DNA of 5,325 nt from Candidatus Methylomirabilota bacterium (GTDB lineage: Bacteria; Methylomirabilota; Methylomirabilia; Methylomirabilales; JACPAU01). The notes under the pieces were generated by a model that made no database searches, was not told where the DNA came from, and was given only the letters and a program-made list of their open reading frames with translations. Within the stretch, counting starts at the first letter, position 1. Every line of letters starts with the position of its first letter. A program made the translations under genes and the position numbers. Location of the stretch: the NCBI GenBank assembly GCA_016180705.1, contig JACPAU010000148.1, forward strand, positions 1 to 5,325. Reading direction: 5' to 3'. Of the stretch, positions 1 to 5,325 are shown one piece after another.

Positions 1-653
1 ACCACCACGAACTGGAAGACGAGCAGCTGCTCGGCCGAGCCCCGGTAGAGGCCCGCGAGGTCCAGGAGGAGCGCGCGGGCCCCGGCCGGAAGCTCCGGGA
101 ACAGGAGGAGCCCCCACCGCTCCCCGCCCGACGGGACGACGACCGCCCCCGTCAGCACCGTCCGCTGGACGGCCCGGAGGCGCTCCGCCCCCTGGTCAAT
201 CCCGGCCAGGAAGACGTAGAGGGCCGGGTAGTCCAGGGAGGCCAGGCGGCGTCCCTCCTGGTCCACGAGGCGGGCGGCCGTGGGGTCGAAAGAGAGCGGG
301 TCGGGGGAGTCGTTGCGCAGGTGCAGGAGGAAGGCCGTGGGTCGGGGGGCGCCGGGGGGCAGGTCGGCAAAGGGGTGGGTTAGGCCGCGCTGGCTCCGGT
401 AATAGCCCTCGAGACCTTCCCAGGAGAGGGCCCGGATGCTCACCGTGGCCCGGTCGAGCTGGGCGATGATGAAGTCGCCGGTGACGGTGTTGGCGGGCAG
501 AGTTTGGGCGCCGGGGCGCAGGAGGCGGGCCTTGGGCGCCGCGGGGGTGCCGGCGCACGCCGCCAGCAGCAGGCACGCGCCGAGCAGAAAGCCAGCGGGG
601 GAGGGCGGCCGCCCCGCCCTCCCCCGGACATGGCCCGCCGGCCGCCCGGTCAC
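1..653 (-). CDS. Putative lipoprotein of unknown function (3' end outside the window)
   Basis: I do not recognise this family. The reading frame opens at GTG (651-653) and stays open to the left edge, giving 217 visible codons. The N-terminus is Arg/Gly/Pro-rich and is followed by a hydrophobic stretch (about residues 20-32: [13 protein letters not shown]) ending in a lipobox L-A-A-C. The predicted lipidated cysteine is Cys33, so the product should be a membrane-anchored lipoprotein exported by Sec and processed by Lgt/LspA. The mature part looks like an all-beta, Ig-like extracytoplasmic domain. A strand of the type [17 protein letters not shown] (about residues 102-118) leads into LVDQEGRRL, and later come [19 protein letters not shown] and a final strand ending LLVFQFVV. 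This resembles DUF4352-like sandwiches in general pattern only. The start is the only one available in frame before the hydrophobic core. It overlaps the htpX stop (GTGA) and has no good Shine-Dalgarno, suggesting translation coupled to htpX. Lipoprotein call fairly sure; function unknown. Confidence 0.8.
   Translation of the reverse strand, partial: MTGRPAGHVRGRAGRPPSPAGFLLGACLLLAACAGTPAAPKARLLRPGAQTLPANTVTGDFIIAQLDRATVSIRALSWEGLEGYYRSQRGLTHPFADLPPGAPRPTAFLLHLRNDSPDPLSFDPTAARLVDQEGRRLASLDYPALYVFLAGIDQGAERLRAVQRTVLTGAVVVPSGGERWGLLLFPELPAGARALLLDLAGLYRGSAEQLLVFQFVV
650..653 (-). promoter_or_regulatory. GTGA stop/start overlap joining htpX to the lipoprotein gene
   Basis: On the minus strand the bases read GTGA: GTG (653-651) opens the lipoprotein frame and TGA (652-650) ends htpX. 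No convincing Shine-Dalgarno lies just upstream. Four-base overlaps of this kind commonly allow termination-reinitiation, so the two proteins are probably made from one mRNA in linked amounts (inference). Confidence 0.7.
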
Positions 654-1492
654 CCCCGCATGGCTAACAGCCGCGCCACGCGCTCCTCGATCGGGGGATG
701 GGTCGAAAAGAGGCCCATCAATGAGCGGCCGCTGAGCGGGTTGACGATGAAGAGGTGTGCCGTGGCCGGGTTGGCCTCCAGCGGCACGCGCTGGGCCGCC
801 TGCTGGAGGTGCTGCAGGGCGGAGGCCAGCGCGCGCGGCTTCTTGGTGATCTGCGCGGCGGTGGCGTCGGCCAGGTACTCCCGCGCCCGCGAGATGGCCA
901 TCTGGATCAGGAAGGCGGCGACGGGGGCCAGCACGGCCATCACGACGAGGCCGAGAACCCCGCCCCGGTTCTCGTCGTCCCGCCCGCCCCCGAAGAATGC
1001 CGCCCAGCGGGCCATGTGGGCCAGCATCATGACCACGCCCGCGAGCGTCGCCGCGATGGTGCTGATGAGCGTGTCCCGGTTGCGCACATGGGCCAGCTCG
1101 TGGGCCAGGACCCCCTCCAGCTCCTCCCGCTCCATCAGGCGGAGGATCCCCTCCGTCACCGCGACCGCCGCGTGCCGCGGGCTGCGGCCCGTGGCGAAGG
1201 CATTCGGAGAGGTGGTGGGGATCACGTACACCCGCGGCATCGGGAGGCGCGCCCGCTGCGCCAGGCCCCGGACCAGGCTCACCAGGTCGGGGGCCTCCGC
1301 CTCGCTCACCTCGCGGGCCCCGTACATGGCCAGCCCGATCCGGCCGGAGAACCAGTCGGCCCCGAAGTTCATCAGCAGGGCGAAGGCGAAGGCGACCACC
1401 ATCCCCTGCGTCCCGCCGAAGTAGTTGCCGAAGACCACGAGCAGCCCCGTGAGGGCTCCGAGGAGCACCGCGGTCTTGAATCTGTTGCCCAT
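650..1492 (-). CDS. htpX: Protease HtpX homologue (M48B membrane zinc metalloprotease)
   Basis: HtpX is an inner-membrane zinc endopeptidase that cleaves misfolded membrane proteins and overlaps in role with FtsH. The 280-residue product matches the family length. It has two N-terminal hydrophobic segments (about residues 7-22 and 28-45). The zinc site HELAH lies at residues 131-135 (His131 and His135 as ligands, Glu132 catalytic). Two further hydrophobic segments follow (about 143-160 and 178-200), and then [10 protein letters not shown], with Glu205 as the third zinc ligand. The C-terminal block [17 protein letters not shown] (251-267) is typical of HtpX. The ATG start is supported by a perfect AAGGAGG (1503-1509) ten bases upstream. 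It sits 81 bases downstream of hspR behind its own candidate promoter and overlaps the next gene by four bases. All catalytic residues are intact, so it should be active. Placement next to hspR fits stress-induced expression, but no HspR operator is visible here. Confidence 0.96.
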   Translation of the reverse strand: MGNRFKTAVLLGALTGLLVVFGNYFGGTQGMVVAFAFALLMNFGADWFSGRIGLAMYGAREVSEAEAPDLVSLVRGLAQRARLPMPRVYVIPTTSPNAFATGRSPRHAAVAVTEGILRLMEREELEGVLAHELAHVRNRDTLISTIAATLAGVVMMLAHMARWAAFFGGGRDDENRGGVLGLVVMAVLAPVAAFLIQMAISRAREYLADATAAQITKKPRALASALQHLQQAAQRVPLEANPATAHLFIVNPLSGRSLMGLFSTHPPIEERVARLLAMRG

Positions 1493-1502
1493 GGGAACCT
1501 GT

Positions 1503-1509
1503 CCTCCTT
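1503..1509 (-). promoter_or_regulatory. Shine-Dalgarno of htpX
   Basis: The minus strand reads AAGGAGG, a full match to the anti-Shine-Dalgarno, with ten bases before the ATG at 1492. It is stronger than the site before hspR and fixes the htpX start. Confidence 0.75.
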
Positions 1510-1547
1510 CCGCTCCGCTCTCCGTTATCCAGATCGGCGCCGCAACT

Positions 1548-1577
1548 ACCCTAGGCGACCGGGGAGCGCGCTGTCAA
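1548..1577 (-). promoter_or_regulatory. Candidate sigma70-type promoter for htpX, overlapping the hspR stop
   Basis: On the minus strand a perfect -35 TTGACA (1577-1572) is followed after 18 bases by TAGGGT (1553-1548). TAGGGT keeps the three most conserved -10 positions (T, A, final T). A transcript would start near 1541 and carry a leader of roughly 50 bases containing the htpX Shine-Dalgarno. The TGA of hspR (1576-1574) lies inside the -35 element. The position in the only sizeable intergenic gap of the window supports the call. A chance match in a GC-rich gap is possible, and promoter activity is inferred, not shown. Confidence 0.5.
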
Positions 1578-1981
1578 GCGTCCCCCCGTGGCTCCTCCTC
1601 GATAGGGACCCGCCGGCTGAGGCCGCGCCGGCCCACCGGCACCAATCCCGGCGCCTGGCCGTGCCGCTGGCGGAGTCCCTCCTCGACTTTCCGGAGCATC
1701 GTCTCGAAGGTCTCGGCCACCTCCCGCTGCATCTGCTCCATGCGCTCCCGCATGTTCAGGATGACCTCGACCCCCGCCAGGTTCACCCCCAGGTCCTTGG
1801 TCAGACGCAGGATGAGCTCGATCCGGGCGACGTCCTCCTCCGAATAGAGCCGCGTGTTCCCCTGGCTCCGGGCCGGGCGGATCAGCCCCTCGCGCTCGTA
1901 GGTCCGGAGGGTCTGGGGGTGGACGTCGAACATGTCCGCCACCACGCTGATCTGGTACCGCGCACGCTTGTTCCTGACCAT
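1574..1981 (-). CDS. hspR: HspR, MerR-family heat-shock repressor
   Basis: HspR represses dnaK operons by binding HAIR inverted repeats. In Streptomyces, DnaK acts as its co-repressor, so DnaK titration by unfolded protein lifts repression. The 135-residue product has the MerR winged helix at its N-terminus. The helix-turn-helix is about residues 9-29 (ISVVADMFDVHPQTLRTYER) and the wing is GLIRPARSQGNTRLYSEEDV (32-51). A Glu/Arg/Met-rich helix that probably forms the dimer coiled coil follows (about 72-105), then a basic, less ordered tail. It contains no cysteine, which argues against a metal- or redox-sensing MerR regulator and fits HspR. A weak GAGGG (1986-1990) precedes the ATG. It follows dnaJ by 28 bases, the usual last position of an HspR-controlled operon. 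I found no convincing HAIR repeat (CTTGAGT-N7-ACTCAAG) in the window; the operator is expected upstream of dnaK, beyond the right edge. Confidence 0.93.
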   Translation of the reverse strand: MVRNKRARYQISVVADMFDVHPQTLRTYEREGLIRPARSQGNTRLYSEEDVARIELILRLTKDLGVNLAGVEVILNMRERMEQMQREVAETFETMLRKVEEGLRQRHGQAPGLVPVGRRGLSRRVPIEEEPRGDA

Positions 1982-2009
1982 CGGTCCCTCGCGGTGCCCC
2001 GCCCCGGGC

Positions 2010-3125
2010 TCACATCCACGCCTTCAGGTCCCGCCGCGGGTCCTCCGGGGCCACCCGGGCCAGCTCCCGGAGCAATTCCTGCGCCCGGGCATTCAGGCCC
2101 CGAGGGACAACCACCTCCACCGTCACGTACTGGTCTCCCCGACCACCGCCGCGCAAGGCGGGAACCCCCTTGGCCCGGAGGCGGAAGACCTGGCCGCTAC
2201 TCGTCCCGGCCGGAATCCGCATCTCGGCCGGCCCATCCACGGTGGGGACCTGGATCCGCCCGCCCAGCGCGGCCTCGGTCACGGTCACCGGGACCCTGCA
2301 GTGGATGTTATCGCCCTTGCGCTCGAAGAACGGGTGCGGGCGGATCCGGGTGACGATGTACAGGTCCCCGGGCGGCGTTCCCGCCGGCCCCGCGTTCCCC
2401 ATCCCGGCGAGTCGGACCCTCGAACCGGTGTCCACCCCGGGGGGGATCTTCACCTTCACCCGCTCGGTGCGCGGGACGTGGCCCCGCCCGCCACAGGTCG
2501 GACAGGGCTGCTCCGGCACCCGGCCAGTGCCCCGACAGCGGCCGCAGGGCCGGGTCATCTCCAGCAGCCCGCGCCCCACCGCCAGCCGGCCGGTCCCGCC
2601 GCACTCCGGGCACGAGACGGTTCCCGCGCCGCGGCGGGCCCCGGAGCCCCCGCAGGAGCCGCAAGGGGCGGACCGCTGCACGCTCACTTCGGTGGTGATA
2701 CCCCGGATCGCCTGCTCGAGGTCGAGGTCAATGGTGTAGTGGAGGTCCTCACCCCGGGCCGGGGCCTCCTCCCCCGCCCCCGTCCGACCGCCGAAGACTC
2801 CCTCGAGCAAGTCCCCCAGGCCGCCGAACCCGCCTTGGGCGAAGTCCCTGAGGTCGAATGGCGCACCGGCGAAGGGGCCGCCGGGCCGCGGCCCGGGCCC
2901 GGCGGCCGTCCGGTGCCCGAACTGGTCGTACTCGGCCCGCTTCTGCGGGTCGCTGAGGACCTCGTAGGCCTCTGTGATCTCCTTGAAGCGGGTCTCCGCT
3001 GCCTTGTCGCCCGGGTTGACGTCCGGATGGTACCGCCGGGCAAGCCGGCGGTAGGCCCGCTTGATGTCCCGGTCGGCTGCCGAGCGGGGAAGCCCGAGGA
3101 CCTCGTAGTAGTCCCGCTTCCCCAT
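2010..3125 (-). CDS. dnaJ: Chaperone DnaJ (type I J-domain protein)
   Basis: DnaJ (Hsp40) binds unfolded clients, passes them to DnaK and stimulates its ATPase. With the start at 3125 the product has 371 residues, normal for the family. Domain order is complete. The J domain is about 4-70, beginning KRDYYEVLG and carrying the essential HPD at 33-35. A short Gly/Phe/Pro-rich linker covers about 71-120. The zinc domain has four repeats: CGSCGGSG (155-162), CPECGGTG (172-179), CGRCRGTG (194-201) and CPTCGGRG (208-215). The C-terminal client-binding and dimerisation domains follow (about 216-371), including GDLYIV and [10 protein letters not shown]. All eight zinc cysteines are present. An ATG three codons earlier (3132-3134) is also open, but its Shine-Dalgarno would sit only two bases away. 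The later ATG gives better spacing and the family's usual N-terminus (M-x-K-R-D-Y-Y). The gap to hsp20 upstream is 43 bases and hspR follows after 28. Confidence 0.96.
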   Translation of the reverse strand: MGKRDYYEVLGLPRSAADRDIKRAYRRLARRYHPDVNPGDKAAETRFKEITEAYEVLSDPQKRAEYDQFGHRTAAGPGPRPGGPFAGAPFDLRDFAQGGFGGLGDLLEGVFGGRTGAGEEAPARGEDLHYTIDLDLEQAIRGITTEVSVQRSAPCGSCGGSGARRGAGTVSCPECGGTGRLAVGRGLLEMTRPCGRCRGTGRVPEQPCPTCGGRGHVPRTERVKVKIPPGVDTGSRVRLAGMGNAGPAGTPPGDLYIVTRIRPHPFFERKGDNIHCRVPVTVTEAALGGRIQVPTVDGPAEMRIPAGTSSGQVFRLRAKGVPALRGGGRGDQYVTVEVVVPRGLNARAQELLRELARVAPEDPRRDLKAWM

Positions 3126-3134
3126 CAGGTCCAT

Positions 3135-3142
3135 CCCCTCCC
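3135..3142 (-). promoter_or_regulatory. Shine-Dalgarno that decides the dnaJ start
   Basis: The minus strand reads GGGAGGGG immediately before the first ATG (3134). From the GGAGG core, spacing to that ATG is two bases, but to the second ATG (3125) it is eleven. This, plus the conserved DnaJ N-terminus, favours 3125 as the start. Confidence 0.5.
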
Positions 3143-3145
3143 GGG

Positions 3146-3164
3146 CGGCGGTACCTGGCCGCCG
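3146..3164 (-). other. GC-rich hairpin in the hsp20-dnaJ gap
   Basis: On the minus strand CGGCGG, a seven-base loop CCAGGTA and CCGCCG form a six-pair all-GC stem. It lies five bases past the hsp20 stop and just before the dnaJ Shine-Dalgarno. There is no T-run, so it is not an intrinsic terminator. It could stabilise or slow processing of the hsp20 part of the mRNA, or be a chance feature of GC-rich DNA. Confidence 0.3.
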
Positions 3165-3168
3165 GCTC

Positions 3169-3618
3169 CTACTTCACGTCGATCTTGATCTGCTTCGGGC
3201 GCGCCTCCTCCGCCTTCGGCAGGGTCACCTCGAGCACCCCGTCCTTGAAGATCGCCTTGATCTTCTCCTGCTGGATCGTGGCGGGCAGGCTGAAGGACCG
3301 CTGGAAGGACCCGTACGCGCGCTCGATCCGGAGGTAGTTCTCCTCCTTCACTTCCTTCTCGAACTTCCGCTCCCCCCGCAAGCTGAGGGTGTTGTCCCGG
3401 ACGTTGATCTCGACGTCCTCCCGGGTCAGCCCGGGCAGCTCCGCCTTCATGACCACCCGGTCCGGCGTCTCATAGATGTCCACGGCCGGCATCCAGGCGG
3501 AGGCGGCGATGCCCTCATCCTCCCCCCGCGTCCGGGCCAGCGTCTGGTCGAACAGGCGGTTCATCCGCTCCTGGATGGACATGAGGTCCCGAAAGGGGTC
3601 CCACCGTACGATGGCCAT
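3169..3618 (-). CDS. Small heat-shock protein, Hsp20/alpha-crystallin family
   Basis: Small heat-shock proteins are ATP-independent holdases that bind unfolding proteins in large oligomers and hand them to DnaK/DnaJ. The 149-residue product has the typical bacterial N-terminus, [12 protein letters not shown], followed by an Arg/Asp/Glu-containing amphipathic stretch. The alpha-crystallin domain is about residues 44-137, with [18 protein letters not shown], the strand NTLSLRGER, and the signature [10 protein letters not shown] (126-135). The C-terminal oligomerisation motif I-x-I is present as IKI (144-146), so the protein is complete. The start is backed by AAAGGAGG (3624-3631) five bases upstream of the ATG. 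It lies 30 bases after dnaK and before dnaJ, so it is co-transcribed with the chaperones that take over its clients. It ends in TAG, which matters for interpreting the in-frame TAG in dnaK. Hsp20 identity is sure; I give no specific symbol because such genes are numerous. Confidence 0.95.
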   Translation of the reverse strand: MAIVRWDPFRDLMSIQERMNRLFDQTLARTRGEDEGIAASAWMPAVDIYETPDRVVMKAELPGLTREDVEINVRDNTLSLRGERKFEKEVKEENYLRIERAYGSFQRSFSLPATIQQEKIKAIFKDGVLEVTLPKAEEARPKQIKIDVK

Positions 3619-3648
3619 GTCGTCCTCCTTTCCGTGCGTCTTCCTGGC

Positions 3649-5325
3649 TTACTTGTCCTTCTTCCCGAGGTCCTCGAACTCCGCGTCGACCACCTCGCCT
3701 TCCTGCGGGCCGCCGGGGCCGCCCGGCTTCTCGCGTGCTCCGCTGTCCGTCGGCGGCTTGCGCTCCCGGGCCGCCTGCTCGTACATCGCCTTCCCGATCC
3801 GCTGGGCGGCCGCGTTCAGCGTCTCCACCGTCTGCTTGACCCGGCCCATCTCCCCCGCCTCCAGGGCCTTCTTGGCGTCGGCGATGGCGTCCTCGATCAG
3901 CTTGATGTCCGCGATCGGGATCTTCTCCCGGTGCTCGTTCAGCATCTTCTCCGTCGTATAGACAAGGTGCTCGGCCTGGTTCCGGAGCTCGATCTCCTGG
4001 CGCTTCTGCTTGTCCTCCTCCGCGTGCCCCTCCGCCTCCTTCACCATCCGCTGGATCTCGTCCTTCGCGAGACCGCTGGAGGCGGTGATGGTGATCTGCT
4101 GCTCCTTCCCGGTGGCCAGGTCCTTCGCCGAGACGTTCACGATCCCGTTGGCGTCGATGTCGAAGGTCACCTCGACCTGTGGGACGCCCCGCGGCGCCGG
4201 CGGGATCCCGACCAGATGGAACTTCCCGAGGGTACGGTTGTCGCGGGCCAGTTCCCGCTCCCCCTGGAGCACGTGGATCTCCACGCTGGTCTGGTTGTCG
4301 GCAGCCGTGGTGAAGATCTCGCTCTTGCGCGTGGGGATGGTGGTATTGCGCTCAATGAGGCGCGTCATCACGCCGCCGAGCGTCTCGATCCCCAGGGAGA
4401 GGGGCGTCACGTCCAGGAGGACCACATCCTTCACGTCCCCCACGAGGACGCCCGCCTGGATGGCGGCCCCGACGGCCACCACCTCGTCGGGGTTGACCCC
4501 CTTGTGCGGCTCCTTCCCGAAAACCTCGCGGACGACCTCCTGCACCTTCGGCATGCGGGTCTGCCCGCCCACCAGCACCACTTCGTCGATCTGCTGCGGC
4601 TTCAGCCCGGCATCCTCCAGGGCCTTCCGGACCGGCCCCAGCGTCCGCTGGATGAGATCCTCCACGAGCTGCTCCAGCTTGGAGCGGGTGAGCTTCATGC
4701 TCAGGTGCTTCGGCCCGGACGCGTCGGCGGTGATGAAGGGGAGGTTGATCTCCGTCTCCATCACCGAGGAGAGCTCGCACTTCGCCTTCTCGGCCGCCTC
4801 CTTCAAGCGCTGGAGTGCCATCCGGTCCTTGCTGAGGTCGATCCCCTGGTCCTTCTTGAACTCCGCCACCACCCAGTCGATGACGCGCTGGTCGAAGTCA
4901 TCCCCCCCGAGGTGGGTGTCCCCGTTGGTGGCCTTGACCTCGAAGACCCCCTCCCCGATCTCCAGGATGGAGATGTCGAAGGTCCCGCCCCCGAGGTCGA
5001 AGACGGCGATTTTCTCGTCTTTCTTCTTGTCGAGGCCATAGGCGAGGGACGCGGCCGTGGGCTCGTTGACGATGCGCAGCACCTCCAGGCCGGCGATCTT
5101 CCCGGCGTCCTTGGTGGCCTGCCGCTGGCTGTCGTTGAAGTAGGCGGGGACCGTGATGACCGCCTGGGTGACCTTTTCGCCCAGGTAGGCCTCCGCGGCC
5201 TCCTTGAGCTTCTGGAGGATCAGGGCGGAGATCTCGGGGGGCGAGTACTGCTTGCCCCGGACCTCGACGCGGGCGTCGCCGTTCTAGGCGCGGACAACCC
5301 GGTAGGGGACCAGCTTGATCTCGTG
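3649..5325 (-). CDS. dnaK: Chaperone DnaK (Hsp70), 5' partial, interrupted by an in-frame TAG
   Basis: DnaK is the ATP-driven Hsp70 chaperone and, in HspR systems, the repressor's partner. The visible part starts at about residue 84 by E. coli DnaK numbering and runs to the natural TAA. It contains [21 protein letters not shown] and [13 protein letters not shown] (phosphate-1 side), the phosphate-2 loop FDLGGGTFD (near 4975-4998) and the adenosine motif [10 protein letters not shown] (near 4552-4572). The interdomain linker [14 protein letters not shown] (4381-4422) follows, then a full beta-sandwich and helical lid. The Gly/Pro-rich tail ends [14 protein letters not shown]. The residues before about 84, including Lys70, lie outside the window. 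A TAG at 5284-5286 breaks the frame between ...VPYRVVRA and NGDARVEV...; DnaK homology continues in the same frame on both sides. An internal GTG (5080-5082) could open a 477-residue frame, but that product would lack the N-terminal ATPase lobe and is not a credible DnaK. It is followed after 30 bases by hsp20. Confidence 0.93.
5284..5286 (-). other. In-frame TAG within dnaK
   Basis: The plus strand reads CTA, giving TAG on the coding strand in the exact DnaK frame (68 codons before the GTG at 5082). The alignment by eye is [20 protein letters not shown] against E. coli MPFKIIAADNGDAWVEV, so the stop replaces one residue, equivalent to Asp97, and nothing is inserted or deleted. A Glu, Lys or Gln codon becomes TAG by one base change. 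Whether this is real or a sequence error cannot be told from one copy. Confidence 0.85.

Noticed and set aside
196..576. Minus-strand open frame overlapping the lipoprotein
   Set aside because: Pro/Arg-rich alternative frame. The adjacent frame carries a lipobox, a balanced amino-acid mix and an unbroken run to the window edge, so it is the real one.
504..1424. Plus-strand open frame of 306 codons opposite htpX
   Set aside because: Arg/Ala/Ser-rich shadow of htpX, which has an intact zinc protease motif set on the minus strand.
1493..1573. HspR-binding HAIR repeat before htpX
   Set aside because: No CTTGAGT-N7-ACTCAAG or close relative was found in this gap. Scattered CTTGA words elsewhere lie inside coding sequence and lack the matching inverted arm.
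1982..2009. Intrinsic terminator between dnaJ and hspR
   Set aside because: The gap is GC-rich but has neither a stable stem followed by a T-run nor enough length; co-transcription is more likely.
755..2353. Long plus-strand open frame of 532 codons
   Set aside because: It runs antisense across htpX, the intergenic gap, hspR and part of dnaJ. Its protein is Arg/Pro/Gly/His-rich and low in complexity with no recognisable domain, as expected for the opposite strand of GC-rich genes.
1932..3188. Plus-strand open frame of 418 codons opposite dnaJ
   Set aside because: Antisense shadow of dnaJ; composition is Pro/Gly/Arg-rich and no motif is recognisable, while dnaJ on the other strand is complete with all its domains.
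3619..3648. RNA thermometer (ROSE-like) before hsp20
   Set aside because: The dnaK-hsp20 gap is only 30 bases and shows an open AAAGGAGG with no obvious pairing partner in the gap, so there is no room for a ROSE element.
4010..5041. Plus-strand open frame of 343 codons opposite dnaK
   Set aside because: Ser/Thr/Arg-rich shadow of dnaK codons with no domain; the minus strand encodes unmistakable DnaK.
3649..5082. DnaK beginning at the internal GTG (5082)
   Set aside because: DnaK homology continues upstream of this GTG in the same frame, through the TAG and to the window edge. Starting here would delete part of the ATPase domain, and there is no reason to treat it as the natural start.

Overview
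This is a bacterial heat-shock and protein-quality-control locus, with every supported gene on the minus strand. In transcription order, from the right edge of the window to the left, it reads: dnaK (Hsp70, 5' end outside the window) > hsp20 (small heat-shock protein) > dnaJ (type I J-protein) > hspR (MerR-family heat-shock repressor) > htpX (membrane zinc protease) > an unrecognised lipoprotein gene that runs off the left edge. Gaps between the first four genes are only about 30-40 bases, so dnaK-hsp20-dnaJ-hspR looks like one operon. An 81-base gap precedes htpX and contains a plausible sigma70-type promoter whose -35 hexamer overlaps the hspR stop codon. The lipoprotein start overlaps the htpX stop in a GTGA junction.

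The organism cannot be named from this window. The DNA is very GC-rich with G/C-rich third codon positions, and GTG is used as a start. The classical HspR plus the lipobox-bearing lipoprotein point to a bacterium. HspR-type control is known from Actinobacteria, Deinococcus, epsilon- and delta-type proteobacteria and several uncultured high-GC phyla. The insertion of hsp20 where many Actinobacteria carry grpE makes a standard Streptomyces/Mycobacterium layout unlikely. An uncultured high-GC lineage is a guess only.

The genes form one functional circuit. Hsp20 holds unfolding proteins, DnaJ delivers clients to DnaK and triggers its ATPase, and HspR represses the operon, in known systems with DnaK as co-repressor. 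HtpX degrades damaged membrane proteins. GrpE is not in the window.

The main anomaly is an in-frame TAG at 5284-5286 inside dnaK, at a position equivalent to about residue 97 of E. coli DnaK. It is flanked on both sides by well-conserved DnaK sequence. The same operon uses TAG as a normal terminator for hsp20, which argues against general amber recoding. The simplest readings are a base-calling or assembly error near a contig end, or a recent nonsense mutation. I saw no CRISPR array, tRNA, rRNA, insertion sequence or clearly novel system. The least-described item is the lipoprotein.
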